A stretch of 64,000 nt of DNA from Sporosarcina globispora (GCF_001274725.1 NZ_LGUF01000007.1:3446327-3510326); one strand, 5' to 3'; numbered from the stretch's first letter, positions 50,363-59,023 are shown. The notes: generated by a model not told the origin, from the sequence alone. Numbers and translations: made by a program.

Positions 50363-51232
50363 ATGGTCTTAAATAAAAATGTTCTTCTCGGTGTTTTCCT
50401 GGTTCTTATGCTTTCGGCATGTAATAATAATGCTGAGCAAGGAATGCATTCCGGGGAATTAACTGGTGAAGATCTGCAGGAAATAAGCAACACAAATAAT
50501 GTCAATGTGGATAGAGAAAGGCGAGGAGCTGCACCTCTGGAACTGCAGCGGGTGAATAATGGCTATCTCACCATTGACCCTAACTCATACAGTACTGCCA
50601 CACCAAGCCAGCAATTCCCTCATAGCGAAGTAACAAATGAAGGCGGAATGCCATTTCTGGAGTTTGGCGGGGAAGATCAGCAGCAAGATCAGAGTATGAC
50701 ACCCCAACAGCCTGAAAACCGCCAATTTGCACAGCCTTATGGACAGGGAGGCGGACAGCAGCCAAGATCAGCTGCGCCAAAGGAAGAAGCTGACCAGCCA
50801 TCAGCAGCGCCAAAGGAAGAGGCTGGCCAGCCACCAGCAGCGCAAAATGATGAAGTAAACAACTTTGAATCAAAAGTAATTCAATTAACTAATGCAGAAC
50901 GTCAGAAAAATGGCCTATCAGCTTTAAAATCAGATAAGCCGCTAAGTGGTGTAGCACAAGCGAAATCAAATGATATGCAGCAGAAAAATTACTTTTCTCA
51001 TACAAGCCCAACTTATGGTTCGCCTTTTGACATGATGAGGGACTTTGGTGTCAACTACAGCAGCGCTGGCGAAAATATTGCAATGGGCCAGCAAACTCCT
51101 GAACAAGTTGTTCAGGCATGGATGGAAAGTGAAGGGCACCGGAAAAACATTTTAAACGGCACTTTCACACATATTGGTGTGGGATATACAGAAAATGGTT
51201 CCTATTGGACCCAAATGTTCATCACAAAATAA
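50363..51232 (+). CDS. CAP-domain lipoprotein (YkwD-like)
   Basis: A 289-residue lipoprotein; signal ends LMLSA-C with Asn-rich mature start. A long low-complexity spacer (about 50-165) is rich in Gln, Pro and Ala and contains the repeat AAPKEEA(D/G)QPSA twice. The C-terminal CAP domain (about 170-289) shows IQLTNAERQKNGL, MQQKNYFSHTSPTYG, AGENIAMGQQ, MESEGHRKNIL and THIGVGY, with the His and Glu residues of the cavity. Function of bacterial CAP proteins is unclear; an envelope role is likely. Start ATG behind AAAAGGAGAATTAGAA. Confidence 0.92.
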   Translation: MVLNKNVLLGVFLVLMLSACNNNAEQGMHSGELTGEDLQEISNTNNVNVDRERRGAAPLELQRVNNGYLTIDPNSYSTATPSQQFPHSEVTNEGGMPFLEFGGEDQQQDQSMTPQQPENRQFAQPYGQGGGQQPRSAAPKEEADQPSAAPKEEAGQPPAAQNDEVNNFESKVIQLTNAERQKNGLSALKSDKPLSGVAQAKSNDMQQKNYFSHTSPTYGSPFDMMRDFGVNYSSAGENIAMGQQTPEQVVQAWMESEGHRKNILNGTFTHIGVGYTENGSYWTQMFITK

Positions 51233-51268
51233 AAAGGAAATCGGCTATTTTTAGCCGATTTCCTTTTT
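51231..51268. terminator. bidirectional terminator
   Basis: A perfect 17-bp stem (51231-51247 with 51252-51268) containing GGAAATCGGCTA. It overlaps the stop codons of both convergent genes. Confidence 0.92.
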
Positions 51269-51397
51269 ATTTAGAAGAGGTTCAAGCTGATTTTTTATGT
51301 CATCAAGCAATTCATGAATAGTCATTTCATTATCCGATTGTCCTTTATCAAGAGCAGATTCCAATAGCTTAGCAAAATCACTAAAGTTAGATTTCAT
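51251..51397 (-). CDS. 48-residue acidic helical protein, unknown
   Basis: ATG 51397 is preceded by GAAGGTGTCTAA. The protein (SNFSDFAKLLESALDKGQ, then IHELLDDIKNQLEPLLN) looks fully helical and acidic. The stop lies inside the shared terminator. Single small gene; no family recognised. The rest of 51398-51673 shows nothing but AT-rich sequence. Confidence 0.55.
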   Translation of the reverse strand: MKSNFSDFAKLLESALDKGQSDNEMTIHELLDDIKNQLEPLLNKKEIG

Positions 51398-51673
51398 TTA
51401 GACACCTTCAAACAGTAATGTAGTTTTTAACTCTATTCCCTGTTTAAAATTTTTTAAAACTCATTATATATTATTAATTCACCATCATAGACGTGACCAA
51501 AAATGAACAAACATTCATCCCTCTTTTTTTAAGGTAATGTTTAAGTTCTAAGAAGCTTGGGTATTTATTTACTGAAAAAAATTTTCTCGTCTGCCCCCAT
51601 ACCTGTTTAATACGAAGCGAATAGTATAGAAGGATAGAATTTATAGATTCATTTTAAAACAGGAGGTCTGGTT

Positions 51674-51802
51674 ATGAGATTGGTGCAAATGGACATTGAT
51701 CAGCTATTGGAAGCCACATCGGAAATTGCCGAAGAAGATCTTAGCTATATGATCAGACATGTTGAAATTGACCATTTATTGGAGCGAACTCAGGATTGGT
51801 AA
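51674..51802 (+). CDS. 42-residue acidic helical protein, unknown
   Basis: A perfect ribosome site (AGGAGGTCTGGTT) precedes ATG 51674, and a strong terminator follows. The protein (VQMDIDQLLEATSEIAEED, then LSYMIRHVEIDHLLERTQDW) is helical and acidic, similar in character to the 48-residue product 280 bases upstream. Size and expression signals suggest a real small protein, possibly spore- or stress-related; function unknown. Confidence 0.65.
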   Translation: MRLVQMDIDQLLEATSEIAEEDLSYMIRHVEIDHLLERTQDW

Positions 51803-51815
51803 AAATATAGAAGGC

Positions 51816-51846
51816 AACTCCCCGCAGTTTTGCGGGGAGTTTTTAT
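51816..51846. terminator. bidirectional terminator
   Basis: ACTCCCCGCA/TGCGGGGAGT stem followed by TTTTT, between the small gene and the convergent EamA gene. Confidence 0.9.
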
Positions 51847-52781
51847 GCTGAAAACTTATTTTTATGAAAATGCTTCTTCATCCGGATAGATTTCATTGAG
51901 GATAGCAATACTCCAAGAATAACAATCCCTCCGCCTATTACCTGATACAGATGCAGATTTTCTTGAGTAAAACACAATGCGAATACGATAGCGAAAATCG
52001 GAAGAAGATTCAGGAAAACGCCTGCTTTGGATGCGCCGATTATGGAAACACCGAAATTCCACGAAAGGAAAGCCAAAATGGAAGCCAGAAAGCCAACATA
52101 CAGCAAGATTCCTCCGGAAGTGCAGGAGAATACAGGTTTTGATTCAATCAGCATATATTCTATCAGGCTTAAAGGCATCAAAATTAAAACGCCGAGAAAT
52201 GATGAAGCATAAAAAGTCGATAGTGCAGGCAATACGTTAGAATATTTATTCCCAATTACAGAATATACTGCCCACATAAGGACAGCTGCCAACACGTATA
52301 AATCTCCAGCGTTTATTTGCCATGAACGAAAAACTTCAGTCGATCCCTTGGAAATAATGAATAATATTCCAAGAACAGACAAAAGAATTCCTGCAGTCTG
52401 GTTAGCTAAAAGCTTTTCTCTTAAAATAATAATCGCTAAGATTGCGATAAAAATCGGTGTTGTACTATTTACCACGGATGCATTTATAGAAGTGGTGTAC
52501 TGCAATGCAAAATATATGATTGTATTGTAACCGGCAACGCCTGTCACCGCCAATAGAAATAGAACTCGCTTATGCTGCCTTAAGATTTTCCAATCTTTTT
52601 TAAACTGTTTTACCATAAATGGAGTTAAAAGCAAGAATGCAATCACCCATCTCATTAAGGAAAAGAGGAGTGGCGGAAAGTATTCAACACCAATTCTCCC
52701 AATAACAAAATTACCTCCCCAAATCATGTTCGCAAAAATCAGCAATACAAAGCCGTATTTTTTTTTTGAAGCCTCGAGCAA
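51843..52781 (-). CDS. EamA-family (DMT) transporter
   Basis: A 312-residue protein with ten membrane segments in two EamA repeats: FVLLIFANMIWGGNFVIGR and MRWVIAFLLLTPF in the first, GDLYVLAAVLMWAVYSVIGN in the second, with AILAIIILREKL and VFALCFTQENLHLYQVIGG closing each repeat. Likely an exporter of small metabolites. It starts with TTG 52781 behind AAAGAGG. Single gene. Confidence 0.92.
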   Translation of the reverse strand: MLEASKKKYGFVLLIFANMIWGGNFVIGRIGVEYFPPLLFSLMRWVIAFLLLTPFMVKQFKKDWKILRQHKRVLFLLAVTGVAGYNTIIYFALQYTTSINASVVNSTTPIFIAILAIIILREKLLANQTAGILLSVLGILFIISKGSTEVFRSWQINAGDLYVLAAVLMWAVYSVIGNKYSNVLPALSTFYASSFLGVLILMPLSLIEYMLIESKPVFSCTSGGILLYVGFLASILAFLSWNFGVSIIGASKAGVFLNLLPIFAIVFALCFTQENLHLYQVIGGGIVILGVLLSSMKSIRMKKHFHKNKFSA

Positions 52782-52927
52782 TTAATAAAACCTCTTTCCA
52801 TTCAACTTTAAAATAAATTTTACCTCTATAACTAATAAAATTCATTACTTTCAGAAAATTTATATATAAAAATTTGTAACAATTGGAAGATGCAATCCGT
52901 CAACTTACTTAAAAAGGGGTGTCTTTC

Positions 52928-55093
52928 ATGAAGAAAAAATGGCTTTTACTTGGCGTGCTCACACTGATGATTATTTCATTGGCGTCTTTTTCATTCCTTA
53001 ACAGATTCACAATTGTCAGTGATCTGGCAGAGAATAATGAAGAGCTTATAGTCCTTAACAATAAAGTCTGGGAAGTGACTTTTTCAAAAGAACTCAAACC
53101 AGATAGCATTAACAGCAGTTCAGTTTATGTAATGAATCAGGAGGGTGGAAAAGAAAAAGTTAAAATTTCACTGGATCATAATAATAGATCCGTTGATATT
53201 CAGCCCCCCGATGAGGGCTATAATGTAAATTCTCCACATTATACATTGGTTTTTACAAAAGATATACAAACAAAGAGCGGGAAAAATCTAAATGAAACAG
53301 TAAAAACTTCATTTAAAGTGATCAATACTCTGCCGGCAATCGGTTCAAAGGAAGAATTAAATAGCTATTTTTCAAAAATGCTCAGCGAAGAAAGAACCTT
53401 TTTTTCCGGAAGGGATATGGCAGCAAGTGAGGAAAGCAGCGCTAAAAATAGTTCAGCAGATACCTCAGGCGGAAACTATTCCGAGACAAATGTACAAGTA
53501 GCCGGGATAGATGAAGCCGACATTATAAAAACCGATGGTACGCATATATACAAAATAACCGAAAATAAAGTCCAGATTATTAAAGCATTGCCATCTGATA
53601 AAATGAAGCTGGAATCTGAATTAACATTTAAACAAGCATTCTCACCTTATCAGCTATTTTTAGATGGTAATCAATTGATTGTTATGGGCCACAGCTATAA
53701 AGAAGCACCTAAAAACAGCGGGAAAGCGGCTGCAGATAAAATGATTGCACCTTCATTTCACTCCACCAAAGCAATTGTTTTCAATATCGAAAATAAACAA
53801 AATCCAAAACAAATCAGAGAAGTCGACATTGAAGGCAGCTTACTTGCTTCGAGGCTGATGGATGGAAAGGTATATTTGATTACAAGCTATTATCCGGAAT
53901 ATTGGATACTGGAAGGAAATAAAGACGCAGATCTGCGACCGCGCTACTTTGATACTGCTGAGGGCAAAGGACCGCAAATCGTTGATTATAATAAGATAAA
54001 ATATTTTCCAGGTTCCCAAAACGCGAACTATATAAATATAGCTGTAATGGATTTAAGAGCCGGCAAAGATCCATTAACTGTCACAAGCTATTTAGGCAGC
54101 GGAAATGAATTCTATATGTCCAAAAATAATCTTTATTTATCAGTGAGCAATTACAGTAATGAAACCATAGCAGACGGACAGGTGCAGCATCCGGATACGA
54201 GCATCTATAAGTTCAATATGAATGAAGAAAAAGTCGAGTTTCAGACATCTGCGGAAATAAAAGGAACGGTATTAAATCAGTTTTCTATGGATGAGTATAA
54301 AGGGAACTTCAGAGTTGTGACAACCAAAGGGCAGGCTTGGGACGAAAGAACTCCCTCCTCCAACAGCCTTTATATTTTGGATGAGAATTTAAAACAGATT
54401 GGCAAGCTTGAAGACCTGGCTAAAGGGGAACGCATTTACTCTGCCAGGTTTATGAACAACCGGATTTATATGGTTACCTTTAAAGAAACTGACCCCCTGT
54501 TTGTAATTGATGGGTCAAACCCTGAAAAACCATCTGTACTGGGTGAATTAAAAATTCCTGGCTTCAGCAATTACCTGCATCCGTTGGATGAAAACCATCT
54601 GATTGGTTTTGGACATGATACAAAGATAACAGGAGGCAAAGAACCTGGCAGCCAGCCAGTCATTACAACCGACGGAGTAAAGATCTCTTTATTCGATGTA
54701 AGTGATACAAGTAAGCCAGTTGAAAAGGATACCGAAATAATTGGAGGCCGCGGAACTTACTCACCGTTAAATTACGATCATAAAGCTTTACTCGTTCATA
54801 ATGAGAAAAATCTTTATGCATTTCCCATTTCTGTCTATCAAAATAAAGAAGGAAGCCAGTTTGATTCCAATTTCGATTACCAGGGAGCTTTGGTATACAA
54901 AATTGATGCTGAGAAAGGAATCGAATTCCAAAGAAAAATAACTCATCATGAAGAAAATGCAATCTATGAAGAATGGGAAGATACAATTGAACGGCTTATC
55001 TATATCGGTGACCACATCTATAGTATTTCTCCTAAAAAAGTTGATGCCTATCATATAGATGGGTTTAAAAAAGCAGGAGAACTCAAATTATAA
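52928..55093 (+). CDS. secreted beta-propeller protein with Ig-like Big_5 domain
   Basis: A 721-residue exported protein. Start ATG 52928 behind AAAGGGGTGTCTTTC; a GTG three codons earlier is possible. A signal anchor (LLLGVLTLMIISLASFSFL) leads into an SbsA/Big_5-type domain at about 40-140 (WEVTFSKELKPDSINSSSVY, YTLVFTKDIQTKSGKNL). A Ser-rich linker follows, then the C-terminal beta-propeller family (PF09826) from about 190: NVQVAGIDEADIIKTDGTHIY, LTVTSYLGSGNEFYMS, NRIYMVTFKETDPLFVID and HEENAIYEEWEDTIERLIYIGDH (in part). Members are surface proteins of unknown function in Bacilli and archaea. Confidence 0.9.
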   Translation: MKKKWLLLGVLTLMIISLASFSFLNRFTIVSDLAENNEELIVLNNKVWEVTFSKELKPDSINSSSVYVMNQEGGKEKVKISLDHNNRSVDIQPPDEGYNVNSPHYTLVFTKDIQTKSGKNLNETVKTSFKVINTLPAIGSKEELNSYFSKMLSEERTFFSGRDMAASEESSAKNSSADTSGGNYSETNVQVAGIDEADIIKTDGTHIYKITENKVQIIKALPSDKMKLESELTFKQAFSPYQLFLDGNQLIVMGHSYKEAPKNSGKAAADKMIAPSFHSTKAIVFNIENKQNPKQIREVDIEGSLLASRLMDGKVYLITSYYPEYWILEGNKDADLRPRYFDTAEGKGPQIVDYNKIKYFPGSQNANYINIAVMDLRAGKDPLTVTSYLGSGNEFYMSKNNLYLSVSNYSNETIADGQVQHPDTSIYKFNMNEEKVEFQTSAEIKGTVLNQFSMDEYKGNFRVVTTKGQAWDERTPSSNSLYILDENLKQIGKLEDLAKGERIYSARFMNNRIYMVTFKETDPLFVIDGSNPEKPSVLGELKIPGFSNYLHPLDENHLIGFGHDTKITGGKEPGSQPVITTDGVKISLFDVSDTSKPVEKDTEIIGGRGTYSPLNYDHKALLVHNEKNLYAFPISVYQNKEGSQFDSNFDYQGALVYKIDAEKGIEFQRKITHHEENAIYEEWEDTIERLIYIGDHIYSISPKKVDAYHIDGFKKAGELKL

Positions 55094-55182
55094 TAATGTA
55101 AAGGGACTGGCCTGTATATCTGGCTGGTTCTTTTTCGTAATGAACCTTTTGGGACTTTGCGGCGGAAAAGGGACAGCTTAAA

Positions 55183-55422
55183 ATGGAAGAAACAGTAGTC
55201 GTTGAAGATAAGAATACTACATCAGCAGATATCCTTAAGCTTGCCGATGGATTTCTAGGAGCAGCATATGATGAAAAAGAAGTTACTGAAGTTAAAATGT
55301 TCCAGTCAGTAGAGCAAGCAAAAGAATATTTTGAATCACTTAAATCGATAATAGACCTTCACAGACGGAAGGTCTATTATTCATTCTGGACTATTCACCA
55401 TAATGGCCGCCACCTGCATTAA
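55183..55422 (+). CDS. small acidic protein whose end runs through a hairpin
   Basis: A 79-residue frame starting at ATG behind AAAAGGGACAGCTTAAA. Residues 1-56 (TVVVEDKNTTSADILKLAD, EVKMFQSVEQAKEYFESLK) look like a compact soluble protein. The last 23 residues are encoded by a terminator-like hairpin (AATAGACCTTC/GAAGGTCTATT, 55351-55379) and by the antisense end of the haemoglobin gene, and are basic and aromatic. A one-base shift near the end would stop the gene at TAATAG (55352-55357), so a frameshift may have extended it. Family unknown. Confidence 0.6.
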   Translation: MEETVVVEDKNTTSADILKLADGFLGAAYDEKEVTEVKMFQSVEQAKEYFESLKSIIDLHRRKVYYSFWTIHHNGRHLH

Positions 55423-55764
55423 TCGATCATAGAAAAGGGCGGATGCAGGATTTTGGTCGAGCCCTGTTTCCTTGAAGGCCTCTTTCATACAGGCAAGCCA
55501 CCTTTGTGCTCTCTGAGGTGTAATTTCAAATGGAATGTGCCTTTGTTTCATGGCTGGCGGGCCAAACTCCTGACTGTAGAGAGGCGGACCTCCAAGAAAT
55601 TGGGTAAGAAACATCCTCTGTTTTCGCTTTATTTCCTCTATGGCTCCCTCAAAAAGCGGACTTAATAAGGGATCTGCATAGACACGGGGATAAAACGCCT
55701 CCACAAGCTTTTCAATTGTTTCAGATCCGCCGACTTCTTCAAATAGTGTTTTAAAATCTTGCAC
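55381..55764 (-). CDS. group II truncated haemoglobin
   Basis: A 127-residue trHbO-type globin (B. subtilis YjbI-like). I take the GTG at 55764, with AGGTGA five bases upstream, rather than a site-less ATG eight codons earlier. FKTLFEEVGGSETIEKLVEAFY is the family opening, then FLTQFLGGPPLYSQEFGPPAMKQRH, in which the last His (F8) binds haem, and the group II Trp in AQRWLACM. Such globins handle O2, NO or peroxide; here they fit with nirK. Convergent with the small gene before it, overlapping by 42 bases. Confidence 0.93.
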   Translation of the reverse strand: MQDFKTLFEEVGGSETIEKLVEAFYPRVYADPLLSPLFEGAIEEIKRKQRMFLTQFLGGPPLYSQEFGPPAMKQRHIPFEITPQRAQRWLACMKEAFKETGLDQNPASALFYDRLMQVAAIMVNSPE

Positions 55765-55914
55765 GAGAATCACCTGCTTGGAATACATTATTTTAATTTT
55801 TATTATATAGTAGGTATTATAGGTTAAATGTGATATAAATCACATTTTATATATACGAAACTTTTTTAATTAAGAATCGTAAATTATAGAAAGAAGATTG
55901 AAAGGGTGAAATGG

Positions 55915-56121
55915 GTGGAGAAAAAAGGCTGTATAAAATGCGGGAGCAGAGATGCAGGACAAAAAGAGGTAGCGATGACTGGTACAGGACTTTCAAAAAT
56001 GTTCGATATCCAGCATAACCGATTTCTGGTAGTTTACTGTAATAATTGCGGTTACTCAGAATTCTATAATAAAAATTCATCAGCTGCAGGAAACGTTCTG
56101 GATTTTTTCTTTGGCGGATAA
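55915..56121 (+). CDS. zinc-ribbon protein
   Basis: A 68-residue protein with two C-x2-C knuckles: GCIKCGS and YCNNCGYSEFYN, separated by TGTGLSKMFDIQHNRF. The start is GTG 55915 with AAAGGG nine bases upstream. It belongs to a widespread small zinc-ribbon family in Bacilli with unknown role (RNA or protein contacts are usual for such folds). Confidence 0.85.
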   Translation: MEKKGCIKCGSRDAGQKEVAMTGTGLSKMFDIQHNRFLVVYCNNCGYSEFYNKNSSAAGNVLDFFFGG

Positions 56122-56159
56122 AAGTAAATGAACATTCATTGCCTTTCATGCGGCAATAA

Positions 56160-56288
56160 AAAGAACACCGTAAGATCGAAAATGCAGATATTTTTGATTT
56201 TGAACTTGATTCAGAGCACATGGATAAAATCAACAGCTTAAATGAAAATAGACGAGTTGGCCCGGACCCAGACAACTTCGATTTTTAA
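56160..56288 (+). pseudogene. 3' relic of an aldo/keto reductase gene
   Basis: The frame [20 protein letters not shown] then [20 protein letters not shown] ends in TAA at 56286-56288. This is the typical C-terminus of AKR5-type aldo/keto reductases (diketogluconate reductase-like). A stop codon directly precedes it and there is no barrel, so only about 42 codons survive. A strong terminator follows. Confidence 0.72.
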
Positions 56289-56298
56289 ATAATGCAGC

Positions 56299-56328
56299 AA
56301 ACCGGCAGGCATCGACGCCTGCCGGTTT
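56299..56328. terminator. bidirectional terminator
   Basis: A perfect 12-bp stem AAACCGGCAGGC/GCCTGCCGGTTT. Confidence 0.9.
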
Positions 56329-56332
56329 CAAT

Positions 56333-56533
56333 TTACTCCTCAAAAAAATCACGAAATTCTTTTGTATCCGATTCAGCTTTATTTTTATAGTAAGGATTGT
56401 CTTCAGTCGAATTTTTTGGATCAAGATTGGTCTTTATGACAAGTGTTGGCCCCGAAGTATGCTTTGAAATCATACGATCATCCAGTTCTTCAAAATCCGG
56501 CAGCTTTTTGCTTCCTGGCTTTATTGGATCCAT
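56333..56533 (-). CDS. small hydrophilic protein, unknown
   Basis: A 66-residue protein starting at ATG 56533 behind GGGAGGTGCAGCC. It is polar, with many Asp, Lys, Pro and Asn (DPIKPGSKKLPDFEELDDRM at the front), probably partly disordered. No family recognised. Confidence 0.65.
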   Translation of the reverse strand: MDPIKPGSKKLPDFEELDDRMISKHTSGPTLVIKTNLDPKNSTEDNPYYKNKAESDTKEFRDFFEE

Positions 56534-56679
56534 GGCTGCACCTCCCAATTATTAGCGTTCTATGAACAGTCGAAATTTATTCACTTAGTTTCCTGAAGAA
56601 CTTAAAAATGTTTTCATTTAGGCAAAAAAGGATAATAGGGAAGAAAACATATTCAAACCATGGTTTTGATGGAGGAACA

Positions 56680-57252
56680 ATGAGTATTTTTGAGAACATT
56701 TTGGATATTTTGGAGAAAAAGGGATCTATTTCAATCCCTTCTTTGCTGGATGAAATGAATAGGATGAGCCATTTTAAGAATACAAACGGCAAACAAATTG
56801 AGTTATCTCATGTAAAATCGGTCATCAGCAGGAAAAAAGAGATCTTCCACCTGAAAAATGATATTATCACAATCGATCCTGATAAAGAACCTATCCTTTT
56901 AAGTTTCAGCCTTGGCGGCTATCCCGGACCCTGGTACAAAATTGAAGTGGATTTTATCAATGGACGTTTTGTTTATTTTGAATGGCACTTAAGCTCTTTC
57001 TCACCGAGAAATGAATTGCCTCAAGCATCTGGCAGCATTGAGGATTTTAAGAAGGAATTATATCGGTTTAAATTCTGGAAGTGGCAGAATGAATACAGGA
57101 ATCCGGGCATTATTATGGATGGGGTGACGTGGTCAGTCAAATTGATTACTAAGGAAAATATTTTTGAAAGCCAGGGGATACAGGCATTTCCAAAAAGCTG
57201 GGAAAAGTTTTGCAAGGCAATTTCAAAGCTGACAGGAAAATATATATGTTAA
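56680..57252 (+). CDS. soluble protein with N-terminal HTH-like region, unknown
   Basis: A 190-residue protein. The ATG at 56680 follows GATGGAGGAACA; 24 more codons are open upstream without a site. Residues 1-65 look like a winged-helix fold (ENILDILEKKGSISIPSLLDE, HVKSVISRKKEIFHLKNDII). The rest is beta-rich and aromatic (GGYPGPWYKIEVDFINGRF, YFEWHLSSF) with LYRFKFWKWQNEYRNPG. I know no family name. A regulator or nucleic-acid-binding role is only a guess. Confidence 0.7.
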   Translation: MSIFENILDILEKKGSISIPSLLDEMNRMSHFKNTNGKQIELSHVKSVISRKKEIFHLKNDIITIDPDKEPILLSFSLGGYPGPWYKIEVDFINGRFVYFEWHLSSFSPRNELPQASGSIEDFKKELYRFKFWKWQNEYRNPGIIMDGVTWSVKLITKENIFESQGIQAFPKSWEKFCKAISKLTGKYIC

Positions 57253-57253
57253 G

Positions 57254-57287
57254 AAGCTGCTGCTGAAAAAATAGCTGCAGCTTTTTA
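57254..57287 (+). terminator. terminator
   Basis: AAGCTGC pairs with GCAGCTT, with further inner GC pairing, then TTTTT. Confidence 0.75.
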
Positions 57288-57596
57288 ATTGTCATCTAAA
57301 ATCATTCTAACGACAAATTTTTTATCCTCTTCGTCAATGTATAGGCAATATTCTTCTTCCTCCGTTATATCTAGCAGAAGCTGAAGTTCTTTAGGAATAT
57401 GGATTGAACCATTCTCGGAAATAAGTCTTTTGTTATGGGTAGATTCCAAATTGGCCTTTTCAATAATAATTTGATTTTGTTCGAAGCGGAGTTCAGCCAG
57501 CTTTCCCGGCAAAAGTCCAAATTGGCCGCGCCACTTGCTGGGGAGCAGAATTTTGCCAGTTTTATTGAAATTTCTGCATTTATACATTGTCAACAT
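57285..57596 (-). CDS. AbrB/MazE/SpoVT-type DNA-binding protein
   Basis: A 103-residue protein with two swapped-hairpin units: FNKTGKILLPSKWRGQFGLLPG in the N-terminal half and ISENGSIHIPKELQLLLDI in the C-terminal half. Each carries the 'G-x-I-x-(L/I)P-x-(E/K)(W/L)' pattern of AbrB folds, so the protein is a tandem duplicate. It is likely a transition-state-type or antitoxin-like regulator; no toxin gene lies beside it. Start ATG behind AAAAGGAGCTGACCGGC. Confidence 0.82.
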   Translation of the reverse strand: MLTMYKCRNFNKTGKILLPSKWRGQFGLLPGKLAELRFEQNQIIIEKANLESTHNKRLISENGSIHIPKELQLLLDITEEEEYCLYIDEEDKKFVVRMILDDN

Positions 57597-57831
57597 GCCG
57601 GTCAGCTCCTTTTATTCTTGTTAATCTATTACACATATCGGAACATTCAAAACACAATTATTAAATAAAATTAGAATTTGTATAATCCATGACTAAAAGA
57701 ATGAATAAATTTCCTGCAAATACAAAACCTTTAAAAAAGGTGGAGGAAGATGAAAAGAAATATCCAAGATAGTTGATAGATTAAAAAATAATATAAAAAC
57801 CCTTTATGCATGAAGGAGAGGAGAGAGAATA

Positions 57832-57972
57832 ATGGAAAAAAGAAAAGACATAGTCTGTACAGATGAAAAGGATATTCTTCATCATCTAATGGAAGAACAG
57901 ATTGCTTATATTTGTGTAGAAGAAGAGGAAGAGCGGATGAGAGAAGAAACCATTAATTACGGAAATAAATAG
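57832..57972 (+). CDS. 46-residue acidic protein, unknown
   Basis: ATG 57832 lies behind AAGGAGAGGAGAGAGAATA. The product is strongly acidic (EEEEERMREET) with two Cys (IVCTDEKD and YICVEEE). It is followed after 24 bases by a DUF3889 gene, possibly in one unit. The gap 57597-57831 has no gene. No family recognised. Confidence 0.55.
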   Translation: MEKRKDIVCTDEKDILHHLMEEQIAYICVEEEEERMREETINYGNK

Positions 57973-57996
57973 ATTTTTTTGGAAAAGAGGAATTAG

Positions 57997-58332
57997 ATGA
58001 AAAAATTATTTGTCAGCCTGATGGTTATCATATTTTTATCTGAATACATTCCCAATCAGGCATTTACTGGAGAAGCATATGCAGAAAGACCTGAACCTGC
58101 CTATGCGAAGTGGGGCAGACTGGCTATGGAGACAGCAAAAGAGAAATACCCTAAAGCTAAAATTCTTGATTATTTGCATATCGGCAGAGAAAAGAAGCAA
58201 ACGACAAACATTGAAAAATTTAAGCTTTGGATAGAGGATGGCGGGAAAGAGTTCGGTTTATACATTGATATTGAATTTGATTCAAAAACAGAAAGAGTAA
58301 TCAGGATAAATACAAGAAAATCAGCTAATTAA
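57997..58332 (+). CDS. DUF3889-family exported protein (YqzG-like)
   Basis: A 111-residue exported protein: signal segment LFVSLMVIIFLSEYIPNQAF, then the DUF3889 domain with PAYAKWGRLAMETAKEKYP, ILDYLHIGREKK, KFKLWIEDGGKEFGLYIDI and TERVIRI. B. subtilis YqzG and YqgB-like proteins belong here; function unknown. RBS AAAGAGGAATTAG. Confidence 0.85.
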   Translation: MKKLFVSLMVIIFLSEYIPNQAFTGEAYAERPEPAYAKWGRLAMETAKEKYPKAKILDYLHIGREKKQTTNIEKFKLWIEDGGKEFGLYIDIEFDSKTERVIRINTRKSAN

Positions 58333-58344
58333 CATGGCCATAAC

Positions 58345-58378
58345 ACAAAGGACTCCATCATCATGAAGTCCTTTGTTT
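58345..58378. terminator. bidirectional terminator
   Basis: ACAAAGGACT/AGTCCTTTGT stem between convergent genes. Confidence 0.85.
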
Positions 58379-58380
58379 AG

Positions 58381-58935
58381 TTAAATCTCAAAATCAAATT
58401 TTGAATAACAATCAATTGCAAAGTCGGCATAAGCATTAGGATTCCGAAACGCGCATGTGCTAATGCCTATCTGTTTAGCCGGAATTAAATCTGTATCCTG
58501 ATCGCCAATGGCGATATCGATATGATAACGACGATGAAGATATTCATATGATTCCGGGTGCGGTTTTAAGGAAAAACCATCAAATTCAGGGCAGATGACT
58601 TCTTCAAAATAAGATGTCAGATTCCAATATTCCAGCAATTCCTCAGTAGAATGCCGGTTCCGATGGGTTACCAGCACGTTAACATTGTTTTGCTCTAATA
58701 TGTTCCTTACATATGGAAATAATGGTTTCTCGTGATGCTTGAAAGTTGCTTCCATTTGACGAAAATCCGTAATTTTATTCGGAGAAACATCAAACTTTTC
58801 ATAAGCAGTCCCATCTTTCAGTACTGGAAGAACTTCATGCGGATCTAGCTTTTTGCCAGATATACGAATAAAGGACTGTACCAAAGTCGGCCAGGAATCT
58901 ATGATTGTGCCATCCAAATCCCATAGAACATTCAT
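58381..58935 (-). CDS. HAD-superfamily phosphatase, PGP-like
   Basis: A 184-residue HAD protein starting at ATG 58935 behind AGGAGGGAGATCTTG. Motif I VLWDLDGTIIDSW, motif II VLVTHRN (Thr), motif III Lys in FSLKPHPESY, and motif IV IGDQDTDLIPAKQIG. Short helical cap, like phosphoglycolate phosphatase-type enzymes. Substrate unknown. Confidence 0.9.
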   Translation of the reverse strand: MNVLWDLDGTIIDSWPTLVQSFIRISGKKLDPHEVLPVLKDGTAYEKFDVSPNKITDFRQMEATFKHHEKPLFPYVRNILEQNNVNVLVTHRNRHSTEELLEYWNLTSYFEEVICPEFDGFSLKPHPESYEYLHRRYHIDIAIGDQDTDLIPAKQIGISTCAFRNPNAYADFAIDCYSKFDFEI

Positions 58936-59023
58936 CAAGATCTCCCTCCTTGCTATATATCCATTGTAATGGTTATTAAAGGGAATGGCAAAGAGCCGCA
59001 ATGTGTAATTGCCGGGTTTTATA

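Noticed and set aside
53880-54074. Leftward frames within the beta-propeller gene
   Set aside because: Short antisense frames with no start signal inside a well-supported gene.
55081-55140. Terminator after the beta-propeller gene
   Set aside because: The CTGGC elements are direct, not inverted, repeats; no stable hairpin forms before the T run.
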